Source of the DNA: JALONH01 sp046329235
GTDB lineage: Bacteria; Bacteroidota; Bacteroidia; Cytophagales; Cytophagaceae
Reading direction: 5' to 3'
Assembly: GCA_046329235.1 (NCBI GenBank)
Contig: JAXLVA010000001.1
Span: 372,001-436,000, forward strand
Length of the DNA: 64,000 bases
Shown here one piece after another: positions 35,744-43,459 of this stretch (the stretch's first letter is position 1; each line of letters opens with the position of its first letter). The position numbers and the translations under genes were made by a program. A model generated the notes under the pieces. The model was not told the DNA's origin. It made no database searches and saw only the letters and a program-made list of their open reading frames with translations.

Positions 35744-36763
35744 CTAACCCCCTAAAACTTGGACAGTATTGTTTAAATGGTTTTGTAGTGAGGGGTGTTT
35801 TTCCAGTCCCACTTCTAAGCAAAAGTAGGTAGATGAATCAGCTAAGTCAAGGCTAGTAACAAGCGAATGATTATTGTTTTGATTTTTAATGGTATCATTC
35901 GGCCTTGACATACCTAATTCATCTACCTTTTCGCGCTGCTTATCAGTTAGAATGGAAAAACTTGTTTGCCATTTTTGATGTGGAGTTATTCTTCCTAATT
36001 TTTTATGTTTACGTTCATAATTATACCATTGCATATATTTTATCATATGTTCTTTGGCTTCATAATAACTGCTAAATTCGTATTTATCTATTAATTCCCT
36101 TTGTAAAATACTATGAAAGGCTTCTATATAGGCGTTTTCTTCCGGTGTAGCTACATGTGTAAACTCTTGCTTAGCTTCTAGGTGTTGTAAGTAATTGCGT
36201 ACCTGGTTGGCTAAGAATTGAGAACCATTATCGTTTCGAATAATAACTCCTTTTAAATCGTATACCGTATGAATCCATTGAAACATGCTGATCACGTCCA
36301 GTTGTTTAACACTCTTTTGAAAGATCCAATGAATGATTTTACGACTATATACATCCATAATCGATAGCAAGTAATACCATCTTCCTTCACCTTGCACCCA
36401 TACGTACTTGATATCTAAGCATAAGTATTCCATAGGTTGTTGGGCTTCAATTTTTCTATACTGTACCCAACTGCGTTTTCCTTTACTACGTATTACTTTA
36501 CCTAATAACAACTTATGTTCATCCATTAACCGATAGACCTTTTTAGGATTAATATAATAGCCTTCATCTCGTAATTCACAACTCACCATTTGATACCCAT
36601 AGGTGTTGTAAGGCGTACTTATAATACTTCGTATACTGTCTACTACCACATCATTACTCACTAAGTCCCCTTTGAATGAAGTATGCGTACTAGGTTTCCT
36701 ACCTCTTTGTCCATTACTTGGTTTATAGTAATAAGTACTCTTCGATAATAGTAACCAATGCAT
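35744..36763 (-). CDS. IS3-family transposase OrfB (DDE integrase domain)
   Basis: 339 residues from the first ATG, with an HTH_21-like start (NTYGYQMVSCELRDEGYYINPKKVYRLM) and the DDE core: LCLDIKYV, IIRNDNGSQF and NAYIEAFHS. It is normally made as an OrfAB fusion by a -1 shift; an A8 run on the minus strand (36834-36841) near the orfA end is the likely slip site, so real translation may begin upstream of 36763. Confidence 0.92.
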   Translation of the reverse strand: MHWLLLSKSTYYYKPSNGQRGRKPSTHTSFKGDLVSNDVVVDSIRSIISTPYNTYGYQMVSCELRDEGYYINPKKVYRLMDEHKLLLGKVIRSKGKRSWVQYRKIEAQQPMEYLCLDIKYVWVQGEGRWYYLLSIMDVYSRKIIHWIFQKSVKQLDVISMFQWIHTVYDLKGVIIRNDNGSQFLANQVRNYLQHLEAKQEFTHVATPEENAYIEAFHSILQRELIDKYEFSSYYEAKEHMIKYMQWYNYERKHKKLGRITPHQKWQTSFSILTDKQREKVDELGMSRPNDTIKNQNNNHSLVTSLDLADSSTYFCLEVGLEKHPSLQNHLNNTVQVLGG

Positions 36764-36807
36764 TATGGTACCTGCCGCAATCTGACCCTTATATCGTTGA
36801 GTAAGCT

Positions 36808-37119
36808 CTACTTTTTCTTGGGTTGAATAGGTGTTTTTTTTAAAAGCTCTGATTTAACCTCTATTTCCAAAGCTTGCCTTGCAATTACTCGCTTCAACCT
36901 TTCATTTTCCTCTTGAAGGGCTCTGATTTCAGGGTCTACCTTTTTATAGGATGATTTTAGACCTTCTACGCCTTTATTTAAATAGCGCTGTTTCCACTTG
37001 GATAACAACGAGGCCGATAGATTATACTTACGGCAAGTCTCCATATAACCTTCTCGTTCCGCCTCTTTTAAAATGCTTAATCGGTCTTCCGGACTAAAAC
37101 TTCTTTTTACTCTTGTCAT
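36808..37119 (-). CDS. IS3-family transposase OrfA (helix-turn-helix)
   Basis: 103 residues: HTH domain (SPEDRLSILKEAEREG, YNLSASLLSKWKQRYL) followed by a leucine-zipper-like coiled coil (EIRALQEENERLKRVIARQALEIEV) and a lysine-rich end over the slippery A-run. Confidence 0.92.
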   Translation of the reverse strand: MTRVKRSFSPEDRLSILKEAEREGYMETCRKYNLSASLLSKWKQRYLNKGVEGLKSSYKKVDPEIRALQEENERLKRVIARQALEIEVKSELLKKTPIQPKKK

Positions 37120-37188
37120 ATTTCCCTAATTTAACTGTTACTAATCTATTTTCAGATTCTTGTCCAGTCTTTTAAGGGGTTAGTACAG

Positions 37189-37894
37189 TATCAAAAATTT
37201 AGACTTTGACATTTCCAACCGAAGACTGACCATTTTCCACAGCGGACAAATTGACCAAATCGAAAAATCAATTCTCGAACTGAATTTAGGCGGACAAAAA
37301 CTAACAACTGAGAAAACTGACCAAACAGAGTTTAAAGAGAATTCAAATCAGAAAAAACTTCTTTGGACAGTTCTTGTCATCAACTTTGCTTTTTTCGTAA
37401 TCGAAATGACGACTGGACTTATTTCCAAATCAATGGGACTGGTTGCCGACAGCTTGGATATGCTTGCCGACAGCATTGTTTACGGACTTGCACTATTTGC
37501 AGTCGGTGGAACAATGACACGAAAGAAGAACATTGCAAAATCAGCAGGCTACTTTCAATTGACACTTGCGGTTTTTGGTTTCATTGAAGTTATCAGACGA
37601 TTTATTGGAACGGAAACAATTCCAGCATTTCAGACAATGATAATTATTTCAATTCTTGCACTAATTGGCAACGGACTTTGTTTGTATTTACTGCAAAAAA
37701 GTAAAAGCAAAGAAGCACATATGCAAGCCAGTATGATTTTTACATCAAATGACGTAATTGTAAATCTTGGCGTAATCGTAGCAGGCGGACTTGTCTATTT
37801 GACAAATTCAAAATATCCCGACCTAATCGTTGGGACAATCGTTTTTGCAATAGTTGGACAAGGTGCGTATAGAATATTGAAACTATCGAAATGA
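37189..37894 (+). pseudogene. 5'-truncated cation efflux transporter (cassette 5 remnant)
   Basis: The frame enters directly from the IS end with IKNLDFDISNRRLTIF, the middle of an HMA-like N-terminal domain, then a CDF-type membrane domain of five to six helices (MGLVADSLDMLADSIVYG; NDVIVNLGVIVAGG). About 30 N-terminal residues and the start codon are missing. The first ATG in frame is 37406, inside helix 1. Intact homologues expel divalent metals. The IS end supplies an in-frame TAG just upstream, so no fusion protein is made. Confidence 0.82.
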
Positions 37895-37896
37895 AA

Positions 37897-38044
37897 AACA
37901 CAACTGCTAACAGCCGTTTGCCACAATGGGGGCTGACGTGGTTAAATCAAGTGCAGTGCTTCTATCAACATTTGTACTTGGTTGACAGTGAAGTGCTCCG
38001 AAATCCCCCACTGCGGCAAGCGGCAAACCGTTATAAGCATTATA
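37897..38044 (+). repeat. attC-like recombination site D (end of array)
   Basis: Inverse core CAACTGCTAAC (to 37911), one unpaired A, arm 37913-37932, 72-nt terminal region, arm 38005-38024, AAACC, core GTTATAAGC (from 38030). Its inverse core does not match the start of the preceding cassette (GTTGTGTGTA at 34934), showing that the 5' end of its own cassette was deleted. Confidence 0.83.
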
Positions 38045-38048
38045 ATAT

Positions 38049-38360
38049 CTACCCTAAACTCTCTAACTGCTTAAATACCGGAATTAAACTTCGTCCGTTG
38101 GAGGTTAATTCATACTCAATATGTAAGGGTTTTTCGCTGATGATTTTTTTGTCTAATAATCCCGCTTCTTCCAACTCTTTTAAAGCTACCGCTAAGGTTT
38201 GTTTGTTCGAACCTTCTATCTGACGTAATAAACTGTTAAAACGTAAAGGTCCGTCCAGGGCCAAACGAAAAATTTCCGGTTTCCATTTACCTGATAATCT
38301 CTTCAATAGGGCCTGAGCTGGACAGGTTTCTTTGTCGTTTTCTAAATTTTCGGTAGTCAT
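38049..38360 (-). CDS. HxlR-family winged-helix transcriptional regulator
   Basis: About 104 residues from ATG 38360 (GTG 38414 would add 18). CPAQALLKRLSGKWKPEIFRLAL followed by RFNSLLRQIEGSNKQTLAVALKELEEAGLL and the EYELTSNGRSL wing are diagnostic. It is divergent from the DsbA-like gene and probably senses redox or small electrophiles through its early Cys. It marks the backbone side of the array. Confidence 0.88.
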   Translation of the reverse strand: MTTENLENDKETCPAQALLKRLSGKWKPEIFRLALDGPLRFNSLLRQIEGSNKQTLAVALKELEEAGLLDKKIISEKPLHIEYELTSNGRSLIPVFKQLESLG

Positions 38361-38508
38361 AAATTTCTGACTAATTGACTGTTGTTGGTATTGTAGTGAC
38401 CTTTGTTCTGTCACAAGTAATGATATAACGATGCCTAGACCTATTAAGTTCCTTCTGATTATTCAACTATTTGTAACTATCTGTTGTCAATCACCTAAAA
38501 ATAAAACT

Positions 38509-39426
38509 ATGTCTGATCAAAATAACCCTCTCTTATGTAATCCGGAAAGTGGTGTATGTGAAATACCTACTTCTGCCGCAGATACTACCTCCAATAAAGC
38601 CATTAAATCCACTCAGAAGGCCGTAAAGGTGATTTACTATACGGATCCAATTTGTTCGTCCTGCTGGGGAATAGAGCCTCAATTAAGAAAACTAAAACTT
38701 GAGTACGGTGAATCCATTGAAATCGAATATCGCATGGGTGGTTTATTACCGGATTGGTCGTACAACAGTGGCGGTATCAGCAAACCTTCCGATGTAGCAC
38801 ATCACTGGGATGAAGTAAGTGTTTATTATGATATGCCTATTGATGGCGATGTGTGGTTGGAAGATCCATTAGCATCTTCATATCCGCCCTCCATTGCGTT
38901 CAAAGCAGCTCAATTACAAAGCGAAGAGAAAGCTATTCTATTCATGCGTGAAATTAGAGAGATGGTATTCTTACATAAAATAAATATCACTAAAATGGAA
39001 CATTTAGAAGTAGCTGCTAAAAAAGTAGGATTGAATGTAGACCAGTTTAAAATAGATTACGCTGGTAAAGCGGTAGACTTATTCAAGCAAGATTTACAAT
39101 TAGGAAGAGAGCTTGGTGTAAGAGGATTTCCAACGATGTTCTTTATGGATACTACCGGGAAAACTGAAATGGTGTATGGTACTCGTCCGTATGCGGCGTA
39201 TGAAGATGCATTATTGAAACTGAATCCGGAAGCGAATAAATATGCTTATGATAAAAATTGGGCGAGTGTATTTGCGAAATATCCTTCTCTTACAGCGAAA
39301 GAATTTTCTGAGTTAACAAGTACCCCAAGAGATCAAAGTGAGCAAGTGTTAAATGCGCTGGTAGCAAAAGGTACACTGACTCGTTATACCACTAAGAATG
39401 GTTCTATGTGGACGATTGTGAAGTAA
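38509..39426 (+). CDS. DsbA-family thioredoxin-fold protein
   Basis: About 305 residues from ATG 38509; ATG 38431 would add a 26-residue hydrophobic start with a poor lipobox. The thioredoxin-like active region is TDPICSSCWG (CxxC), with cis-proline loop RGFPTMFF. An N-terminal conserved CNPESGVCEIP and a C-terminal winged-helix-like part follow the SpxH/FrnE type of DsbA relatives. Likely a cytosolic redox or adaptor protein controlled by the divergent HxlR regulator. Confidence 0.82.
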   Translation: MSDQNNPLLCNPESGVCEIPTSAADTTSNKAIKSTQKAVKVIYYTDPICSSCWGIEPQLRKLKLEYGESIEIEYRMGGLLPDWSYNSGGISKPSDVAHHWDEVSVYYDMPIDGDVWLEDPLASSYPPSIAFKAAQLQSEEKAILFMREIREMVFLHKINITKMEHLEVAAKKVGLNVDQFKIDYAGKAVDLFKQDLQLGRELGVRGFPTMFFMDTTGKTEMVYGTRPYAAYEDALLKLNPEANKYAYDKNWASVFAKYPSLTAKEFSELTSTPRDQSEQVLNALVAKGTLTRYTTKNGSMWTIVK

Positions 39427-39585
39427 TTATTTTTTCTTGAATGCTCAATGGCACCAGTCTTTTATAAGGGAAGGCTGGTGTTTTTACATCCTTCAATGGC
39501 CATTCCTTATAGTTAACGTAAATCTTAAAGTCTTTTGTTTGGTGACAATTCAAACAATTCTTATCTTTTTATAAATATTTATCTG

Positions 39586-39954
39586 ATGATACTTCTAACC
39601 CAACTCTTCATCCTTATCATCGCACTTGAACATTTTTATTTCATGTACTTTGAAATGTTTGCTTGGGAAACTATTGGTAAGAAAACGTTTAAATCCTTAC
39701 CGGAACATTTGTTTACACCTACTAAAGGGTTAGCCGCTAACCAAGGATTGTACAATGGTTTTCTAGCCTCCGGATTAATATGGTCGTTATTGATTGAGGA
39801 TAAAATCTGGTCAAATAACATAGCTTTGTTTTTTCTACTTTGTGTAGTTGTTGCCGGGATTTATGGAGCTATTACTGCTAGTAAGAAAATATTTATGGTA
39901 CAAGGTGTGCCGGCGTTAATAGCAGTGGTGCTGGTGCTATTGATTCGTTCATAA
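39586..39954 (+). CDS. DUF1304 family membrane protein
   Basis: About 122 residues, four hydrophobic helices, with the family stretch LEHFYFMYFEMFAW near the N-terminus and NQGLYNGFLA after the first helix. Function unknown. ATG 39586 is used because an upstream TTG frame extension is not family-like. DUF1905 gene follows by one base. Confidence 0.82.
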   Translation: MILLTQLFILIIALEHFYFMYFEMFAWETIGKKTFKSLPEHLFTPTKGLAANQGLYNGFLASGLIWSLLIEDKIWSNNIALFFLLCVVVAGIYGAITASKKIFMVQGVPALIAVVLVLLIRS

Positions 39955-39955
39955 T

Positions 39956-40285
39956 ATGAAATCTAGTTCTGAATCTTTCGAATTCACAGCTGTTGTATGG
40001 CAGTATGATGGTCCGGGTGGTTGGTGTTTTGTTTCATTACCTAAAGGGATGTCTACTACCATCAGAAAATATTTTAAGTCGGAAGAAGAAGGGTGGGGAA
40101 GGTTGAAAGCCAAAGCTACCATTGGAAATACCACTTGGGATACGGCCATTTGGTTTGATAGTAAATCGGATGGCTATCTTTTACCTTTAAAAGCAGAAGT
40201 AAGGAAGAAAGAAAAGCTAACGTTAGATATGAAAGTGAAGGTGCTACTAAAAATCGATGGTTCTATATTATCAAAAAATAAGTAA
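39956..40285 (+). CDS. DUF1905 domain protein
   Basis: A 109-residue beta-rich protein: WQYDGPGGWCFVSLPKG, the GRLKAKATIGNTTWDTAIWFDSK core and YLLPLKAEVRKKE, as in DUF1905 proteins (often fused to a bacteriocin-protection YdeI/OmpD-like domain, absent here). It begins immediately after the DUF1304 gene. Confidence 0.85.
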   Translation: MKSSSESFEFTAVVWQYDGPGGWCFVSLPKGMSTTIRKYFKSEEEGWGRLKAKATIGNTTWDTAIWFDSKSDGYLLPLKAEVRKKEKLTLDMKVKVLLKIDGSILSKNK

Positions 40286-40294
40286 TAGAGTCAG

Positions 40295-40813
40295 CTACTT
40301 GTTTCCTTGAAGTTCTTTCAATGCTTTTTTCCCTTCTCCTGCCATTATTACCATAGACTTAAATAAAAATATTCCGAAACTGATAGCACCCAGGCCAAAT
40401 AGAAGTGGGATCCATCCGGCATCTCTACCTTGTTCAAAGAAAGGTATGGAACGATAGCACAACCAAATTCCGAAAGCAAGTATAGGTACTATATAAATCA
40501 TAGCAGTCAACCATTCTTTTATTTCAGTTTTTAAATTAGTCCCTGTACAAGCTTTTACATTGGTAATATGATTGATCAATGCAATTACCTGTCCATGTTC
40601 ATTTATAGCCACACTCATCAATTGATTTAATATCATATGTTTCTCTAATTGATGAAACGTAGCATGTGTATAATTGCTAAAATGTGCGACACTTACATAA
40701 TAAGTATCTCTTTTATATGTCTCGCCGGTAATATCTGAGGTGCGTGTCATTGGAGTTTGCTTCTCATTACGAACTTCTTTGATAGTGATGTTGCGGTATA
40801 TAGTATAACTCAT
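40295..40813 (-). CDS. Unrecognised two-helix membrane protein
   Basis: A 172-residue protein I cannot assign. The soluble N-terminal ~95 residues are followed by two hydrophobic helices (about residues 100-120 and 133-155) and a basic tail. Mid-sized acidic/basic balance and no cysteine pair. It converges on the DUF1905 gene. Confidence 0.6.
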   Translation of the reverse strand: MSYTIYRNITIKEVRNEKQTPMTRTSDITGETYKRDTYYVSVAHFSNYTHATFHQLEKHMILNQLMSVAINEHGQVIALINHITNVKACTGTNLKTEIKEWLTAMIYIVPILAFGIWLCYRSIPFFEQGRDAGWIPLLFGLGAISFGIFLFKSMVIMAGEGKKALKELQGNK

Positions 40814-40855
40814 GATGTGATAGGGTTAAAAAAAACATTATTATGAGTAATTGAA

Positions 40856-40883
40856 AAAGCATCGATTGACTGATCGATGCTTT
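40856..40883 (-). terminator. Terminator-like hairpin after the NtrC-type gene
   Basis: AAAGCATCGAT, 6-nt loop, ATCGATGCTTT, with a T-run on the minus strand. It lies between the end of the regulator gene and the start of the membrane-protein gene. Confidence 0.7.
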
Positions 40884-40913
40884 AAACTTTAAACTAAAAC
40901 TTTATACTTATAA

Positions 40914-42068
40914 CTATTTCGCATAGGTCTTGGCATCATCCAGAGTGATTTTTTTCTCACTCATAATGATTAATCGCTCTACTACGTTTTTCAGTTCACG
41001 AATATTTCCGGTCCACGGTAAAGTTTGTAAATACTCTACCGCCTTTGCTTCCATCGCTTTAGTAGTGTTACCGTAATCATTAGCAATTTGCTCTAAGAAG
41101 TGATTTATCAATAACGGAATATCATCTTTACGTTCTGCTAAAGAAGGAACTTGAATTGGAATCACATTCAAACGGTGATACAAATCTTCACGGAAACGAC
41201 CTTCTTCAATTTCTTTGATTAAGTTTTTATTTGTAGCGGCAATCACACGCACATCCACTTTAATATCTTTCTCGCCACCTACGCGAGTGATTTTATGTTC
41301 TTGTAATGCGCGTAATACTTTAGCTTGTGCAGAAAGGCTCATGTCGCCAATCTCATCTAAGAATAAAGTACCACCGCTCGCTTGTTCAAACTTACCAATA
41401 CGTTGTTTGATAGCAGAAGTAAACGATCCTTTTTCATGACCGAATAATTCACTTTCAATTAACTCCGAAGGAATAGCAGCACAGTTCACTTCGATGATAG
41501 GGAATTGATTACGTTGACTCTTCTCATGGATCCAACGAGCTACTAGTTCTTTACCGGAACCGTTAGGCCCTGTTACTAGCACGCGTGCGTCGGTAGGAGC
41601 TACTTTATCAATCGTTTTATGAATCAACATAATGGCATCCGACTTACCTACGATGTCAAATGTTTTGCTGACTTTCTTTTTAAGTGTTTTAGTTTCGGTT
41701 ACTAGGTTGGAACGATCCATAGCGTTGCGAACGCTCACTAGTAAACGATTTAAATCCGGTGGCTTGGTGATGAAATCATACGCACCTTTACGAGTAGCAT
41801 CTATCGCTGTATCAATTGAACCATGTGCAGATACCATGATGAAGGAAGATGACTTTCCTGCTTCGGCAGCTTTTTCCAATACTTCCATGCCGTCCATTTT
41901 AGGCATTTTAATATCACAAAGCACTACATCATAATCTTCGGATAACACTTTTTGCAAACCTGTTTCGCCGTCGGCAGCTTCATCTACTTCGTATTTTTCG
42001 TATTCTAAAATTTCTTTTAACGTATTACGAATGCTGCGTTCGTCGTCAATGATTAAAATTTTTGGCAT
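40914..42068 (-). CDS. NtrC-type response regulator lacking a DNA-binding domain
   Basis: 384 residues from ATG 42068. A receiver domain (KILIIDDERS; phospho-acceptor in VVLCDIKMPK) is joined to a sigma-54 AAA+ domain (Walker A GPNGSGKE; ESELFGHEKG; FLDEIGDM; R-finger region). The sigma-54 contact loop reads GSFTSA instead of GAFTGA, and the protein ends right after the AAA+ lid (NVVERLIIMSEKKITLDDAKTYAK), so the usual Fis-type helix-turn-helix is absent. It probably acts in solution on sigma-54 polymerase. Confidence 0.88.
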   Translation of the reverse strand: MPKILIIDDERSIRNTLKEILEYEKYEVDEAADGETGLQKVLSEDYDVVLCDIKMPKMDGMEVLEKAAEAGKSSSFIMVSAHGSIDTAIDATRKGAYDFITKPPDLNRLLVSVRNAMDRSNLVTETKTLKKKVSKTFDIVGKSDAIMLIHKTIDKVAPTDARVLVTGPNGSGKELVARWIHEKSQRNQFPIIEVNCAAIPSELIESELFGHEKGSFTSAIKQRIGKFEQASGGTLFLDEIGDMSLSAQAKVLRALQEHKITRVGGEKDIKVDVRVIAATNKNLIKEIEEGRFREDLYHRLNVIPIQVPSLAERKDDIPLLINHFLEQIANDYGNTTKAMEAKAVEYLQTLPWTGNIRELKNVVERLIIMSEKKITLDDAKTYAK

Positions 42069-42100
42069 ATTAAAATTTCTAAATAGACTGAAAATATAAA

Positions 42101-42480
42101 ACAATACAAGCCGATAAGCCGGGTTCTGTCGGTTGTGTAAACACAACGTCTTATCATTCATCTGGACCTGTCGTCGCCAACAGGTTCTAACGACCTACCC
42201 ATTCCGGCCGTCAAGCAAGCTTGACAAGGTACGAGCCGCACCTATATCCGGAACCTATTTGGCCTTTCAACCCGTAAGGTTTTCCCCAATGTTACATTGC
42301 TGCAACACGAGTGAGCTCTTACCTCACTTTTTCACCCTTACCCCGACAAGTCGAGGCGGTATAGCTTTCTGTGGCACTTTCTGTTCCCCCGAAGGAGACC
42401 TACCCGTTAGGTAGTACGGCGCTCTGTGTTGCCCGGACTTTCCTCTCCGCAGGACGGAGCGATAAGATAGCTTGTATTGT
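42101..42480 (-). ncRNA. rnpB: RNase P RNA, bacterial class A
   Basis: Reading the minus strand, ACAATACAAGC at the 5' end pairs with GCTTGTATTGT at the 3' end (P1). The universal GAGGAAAGTCCGGGC motif lies near the 5' end and the GGCTTATCGG region near the 3' end. The size (~380 nt) is normal. It matures tRNA 5' ends. Upstream starts of the NtrC-type frame overlap it and are discarded. Confidence 0.93.
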
Positions 42481-42485
42481 AAGGT

Positions 42486-42493
42486 TAAAGATA
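42486..42493 (-). promoter_or_regulatory. Candidate -7 element of rnpB
   Basis: TATCTTTA on the minus strand, one base off TAnnTTTG, ending about 6 bases before the RNA 5' end, the expected spacing. Confidence 0.5.
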
Positions 42494-42504
42494 CGAAAAA
42501 ATAA

Positions 42505-43452
42505 TTACTTCAGTTTAACCAGCGTAGCGCCGTACCCGAAGCGTTCTTTCTTAGCATCCTTGAAATATTCAATACGCTTGTCTTTCGATAAGCGTTTCTG
42601 TAATTCGTTTTTAAGCGTATTGTTACCCGCGCCATGAATGAAGATGATTTCTTCCATGCCCACGGCAATAGCATTGTCTAGCGTGTTTTCAAAATGTTGT
42701 ATTTGTTTTTGCAACATCTGATTTGGGCTTAATAGATTCCAAAGTTCGTCTAACTTCTCTATGTGTAAGTCTGTTTCGTAATCCGGCTCAGTGATTTGTT
42801 GAGTGGATGCGTCCGCTTTATCTGTCATCGAAGAAGCTAGAGCATCCGGTAAGTAGAAAGCATTTTTAGCTACTTTGGTATCAATAGCCCAGAAGTGTAC
42901 ATCCTTACCTAATATAGAATGATTCTTTTTGTTTTGATAAAACTTATCCGCCTTTGCGTGTACTTCGAACGTTTGCGGTGCAATCAATTGAGTTACTTTC
43001 TCCGCTACATACATCACTTGAATGTGTAGAGTAGGCCATTGAGAGAAGTCTTGAATTTTACGCTCTTCGATACATACTGCTTGCTCAGGTGCTAATGTGC
43101 CGGAGAATTGTTGAGTATAAAATCCATTTTTATAATGATAGCTTACGAAATGAAATGGAATATTTCTTTCGTTGATCAAATACACTTGATAAATACTATC
43201 ATTGAATGGTTTGAATGCAATGTTGATTTGTCCGCTGAGCGATTGAGATTCAATAACTGGAGCCGCTATTGGGGCCTCTATTTCATTGGTTAATCGTCTT
43301 TCTTCAGAAGAAATGAGAGCTACTTCTTTTTTTGCCACAGGAATACGAAATCCATCTTCGATTTCCACTTCGATTTGGTAGGCATCAATGATGCGAGTAA
43401 TTCTTCCGGATTCTTTACCGTGAACGAGTCTGACTTTATCGCCAACTTTCAT
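42505..43452 (-). CDS. DUF2027/Smr-domain protein
   Basis: About 315 residues from ATG 43452. A KOW/SH3-like N-terminus (MKVGDKVRLVHGKESGRI), a DUF2027 beta-sandwich in the middle, and a C-terminal Smr domain with FIHGAGNNTLKNELQKRL. The Smr part suggests nucleic-acid cleavage or binding. It starts 7 bases after the DUF2279 stop, so the two are co-transcribed. Confidence 0.85.
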   Translation of the reverse strand: MKVGDKVRLVHGKESGRITRIIDAYQIEVEIEDGFRIPVAKKEVALISSEERRLTNEIEAPIAAPVIESQSLSGQINIAFKPFNDSIYQVYLINERNIPFHFVSYHYKNGFYTQQFSGTLAPEQAVCIEERKIQDFSQWPTLHIQVMYVAEKVTQLIAPQTFEVHAKADKFYQNKKNHSILGKDVHFWAIDTKVAKNAFYLPDALASSMTDKADASTQQITEPDYETDLHIEKLDELWNLLSPNQMLQKQIQHFENTLDNAIAVGMEEIIFIHGAGNNTLKNELQKRLSKDKRIEYFKDAKKERFGYGATLVKLK

Positions 43453-43459
43453 AATGTTT

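Larger units (their letters stand above)
35739..37188 (-). mobile_element. IS3-family insertion sequence
   Basis: About 1.45 kb with terminal inverted repeats (CTGTACTAACCCC at the left, its complement at the right), and the orfA and orfB genes of an IS3-type transposase on the minus strand. Bases outside the ends (AAC left, TAT right) show no target duplication, so one flank was probably lost after insertion. Confidence 0.9.
31517..38039 (+). mobile_element. Integron-like gene-cassette array (attC-like sites, IS-disrupted)
   Basis: Four structured sites of identical geometry end at cores G32219, G33905, G34934 and G38030. Intact cassettes: 1 = 31518-32219 (2H phosphoesterase), 2 = 32220-33905 (AraC, VOC, Cdd1), 3 = 33906-34934 (AadS-like). 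A fused remnant of cassettes 4 and 5 (34935-38030) holds a HEPN-like gene, an IS3-family element and a truncated cation transporter. The start of each intact cassette is complementary to the inverse core of its own 3' site, as expected if the cassette excises as a circle. All genes point the same way. No canonical IntI is present; a XerC/D-like recombinase lies 0.8 kb upstream. Confidence 0.82.

Noticed and set aside
35731..35745. Target-site duplication for the IS3-family element
   Set aside because: Flanking triplets and quadruplets on the two sides do not match, whichever base is taken as the end.
37897..37911. ACACAAC beside site D as the inverse core of cassette 4 (which starts GTTGTGTGT)
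   Set aside because: Using it would break the 119-nt spacing and the 20-nt arm pairing; the inverse core ending at 37911 fits all rules.
31480..38039. CRISPR array or phage remnant as explanation for the repeated sites
   Set aside because: Intervals are 0.7-3 kb with genes, repeats are 119-nt structured sites with sequence drift, and no cas or phage structural genes are present.
38431..38508. Hydrophobic N-terminal extension making the DsbA-like protein a lipoprotein
   Set aside because: The lipobox is poor (Ile or Cys at -1), and the conserved family start begins at ATG 38509.
42069..42161. Upstream start (42161) for the NtrC-type regulator
   Set aside because: The extension overlaps RNase P RNA and is not receiver-like; ATG 42068 begins exactly at the receiver domain.
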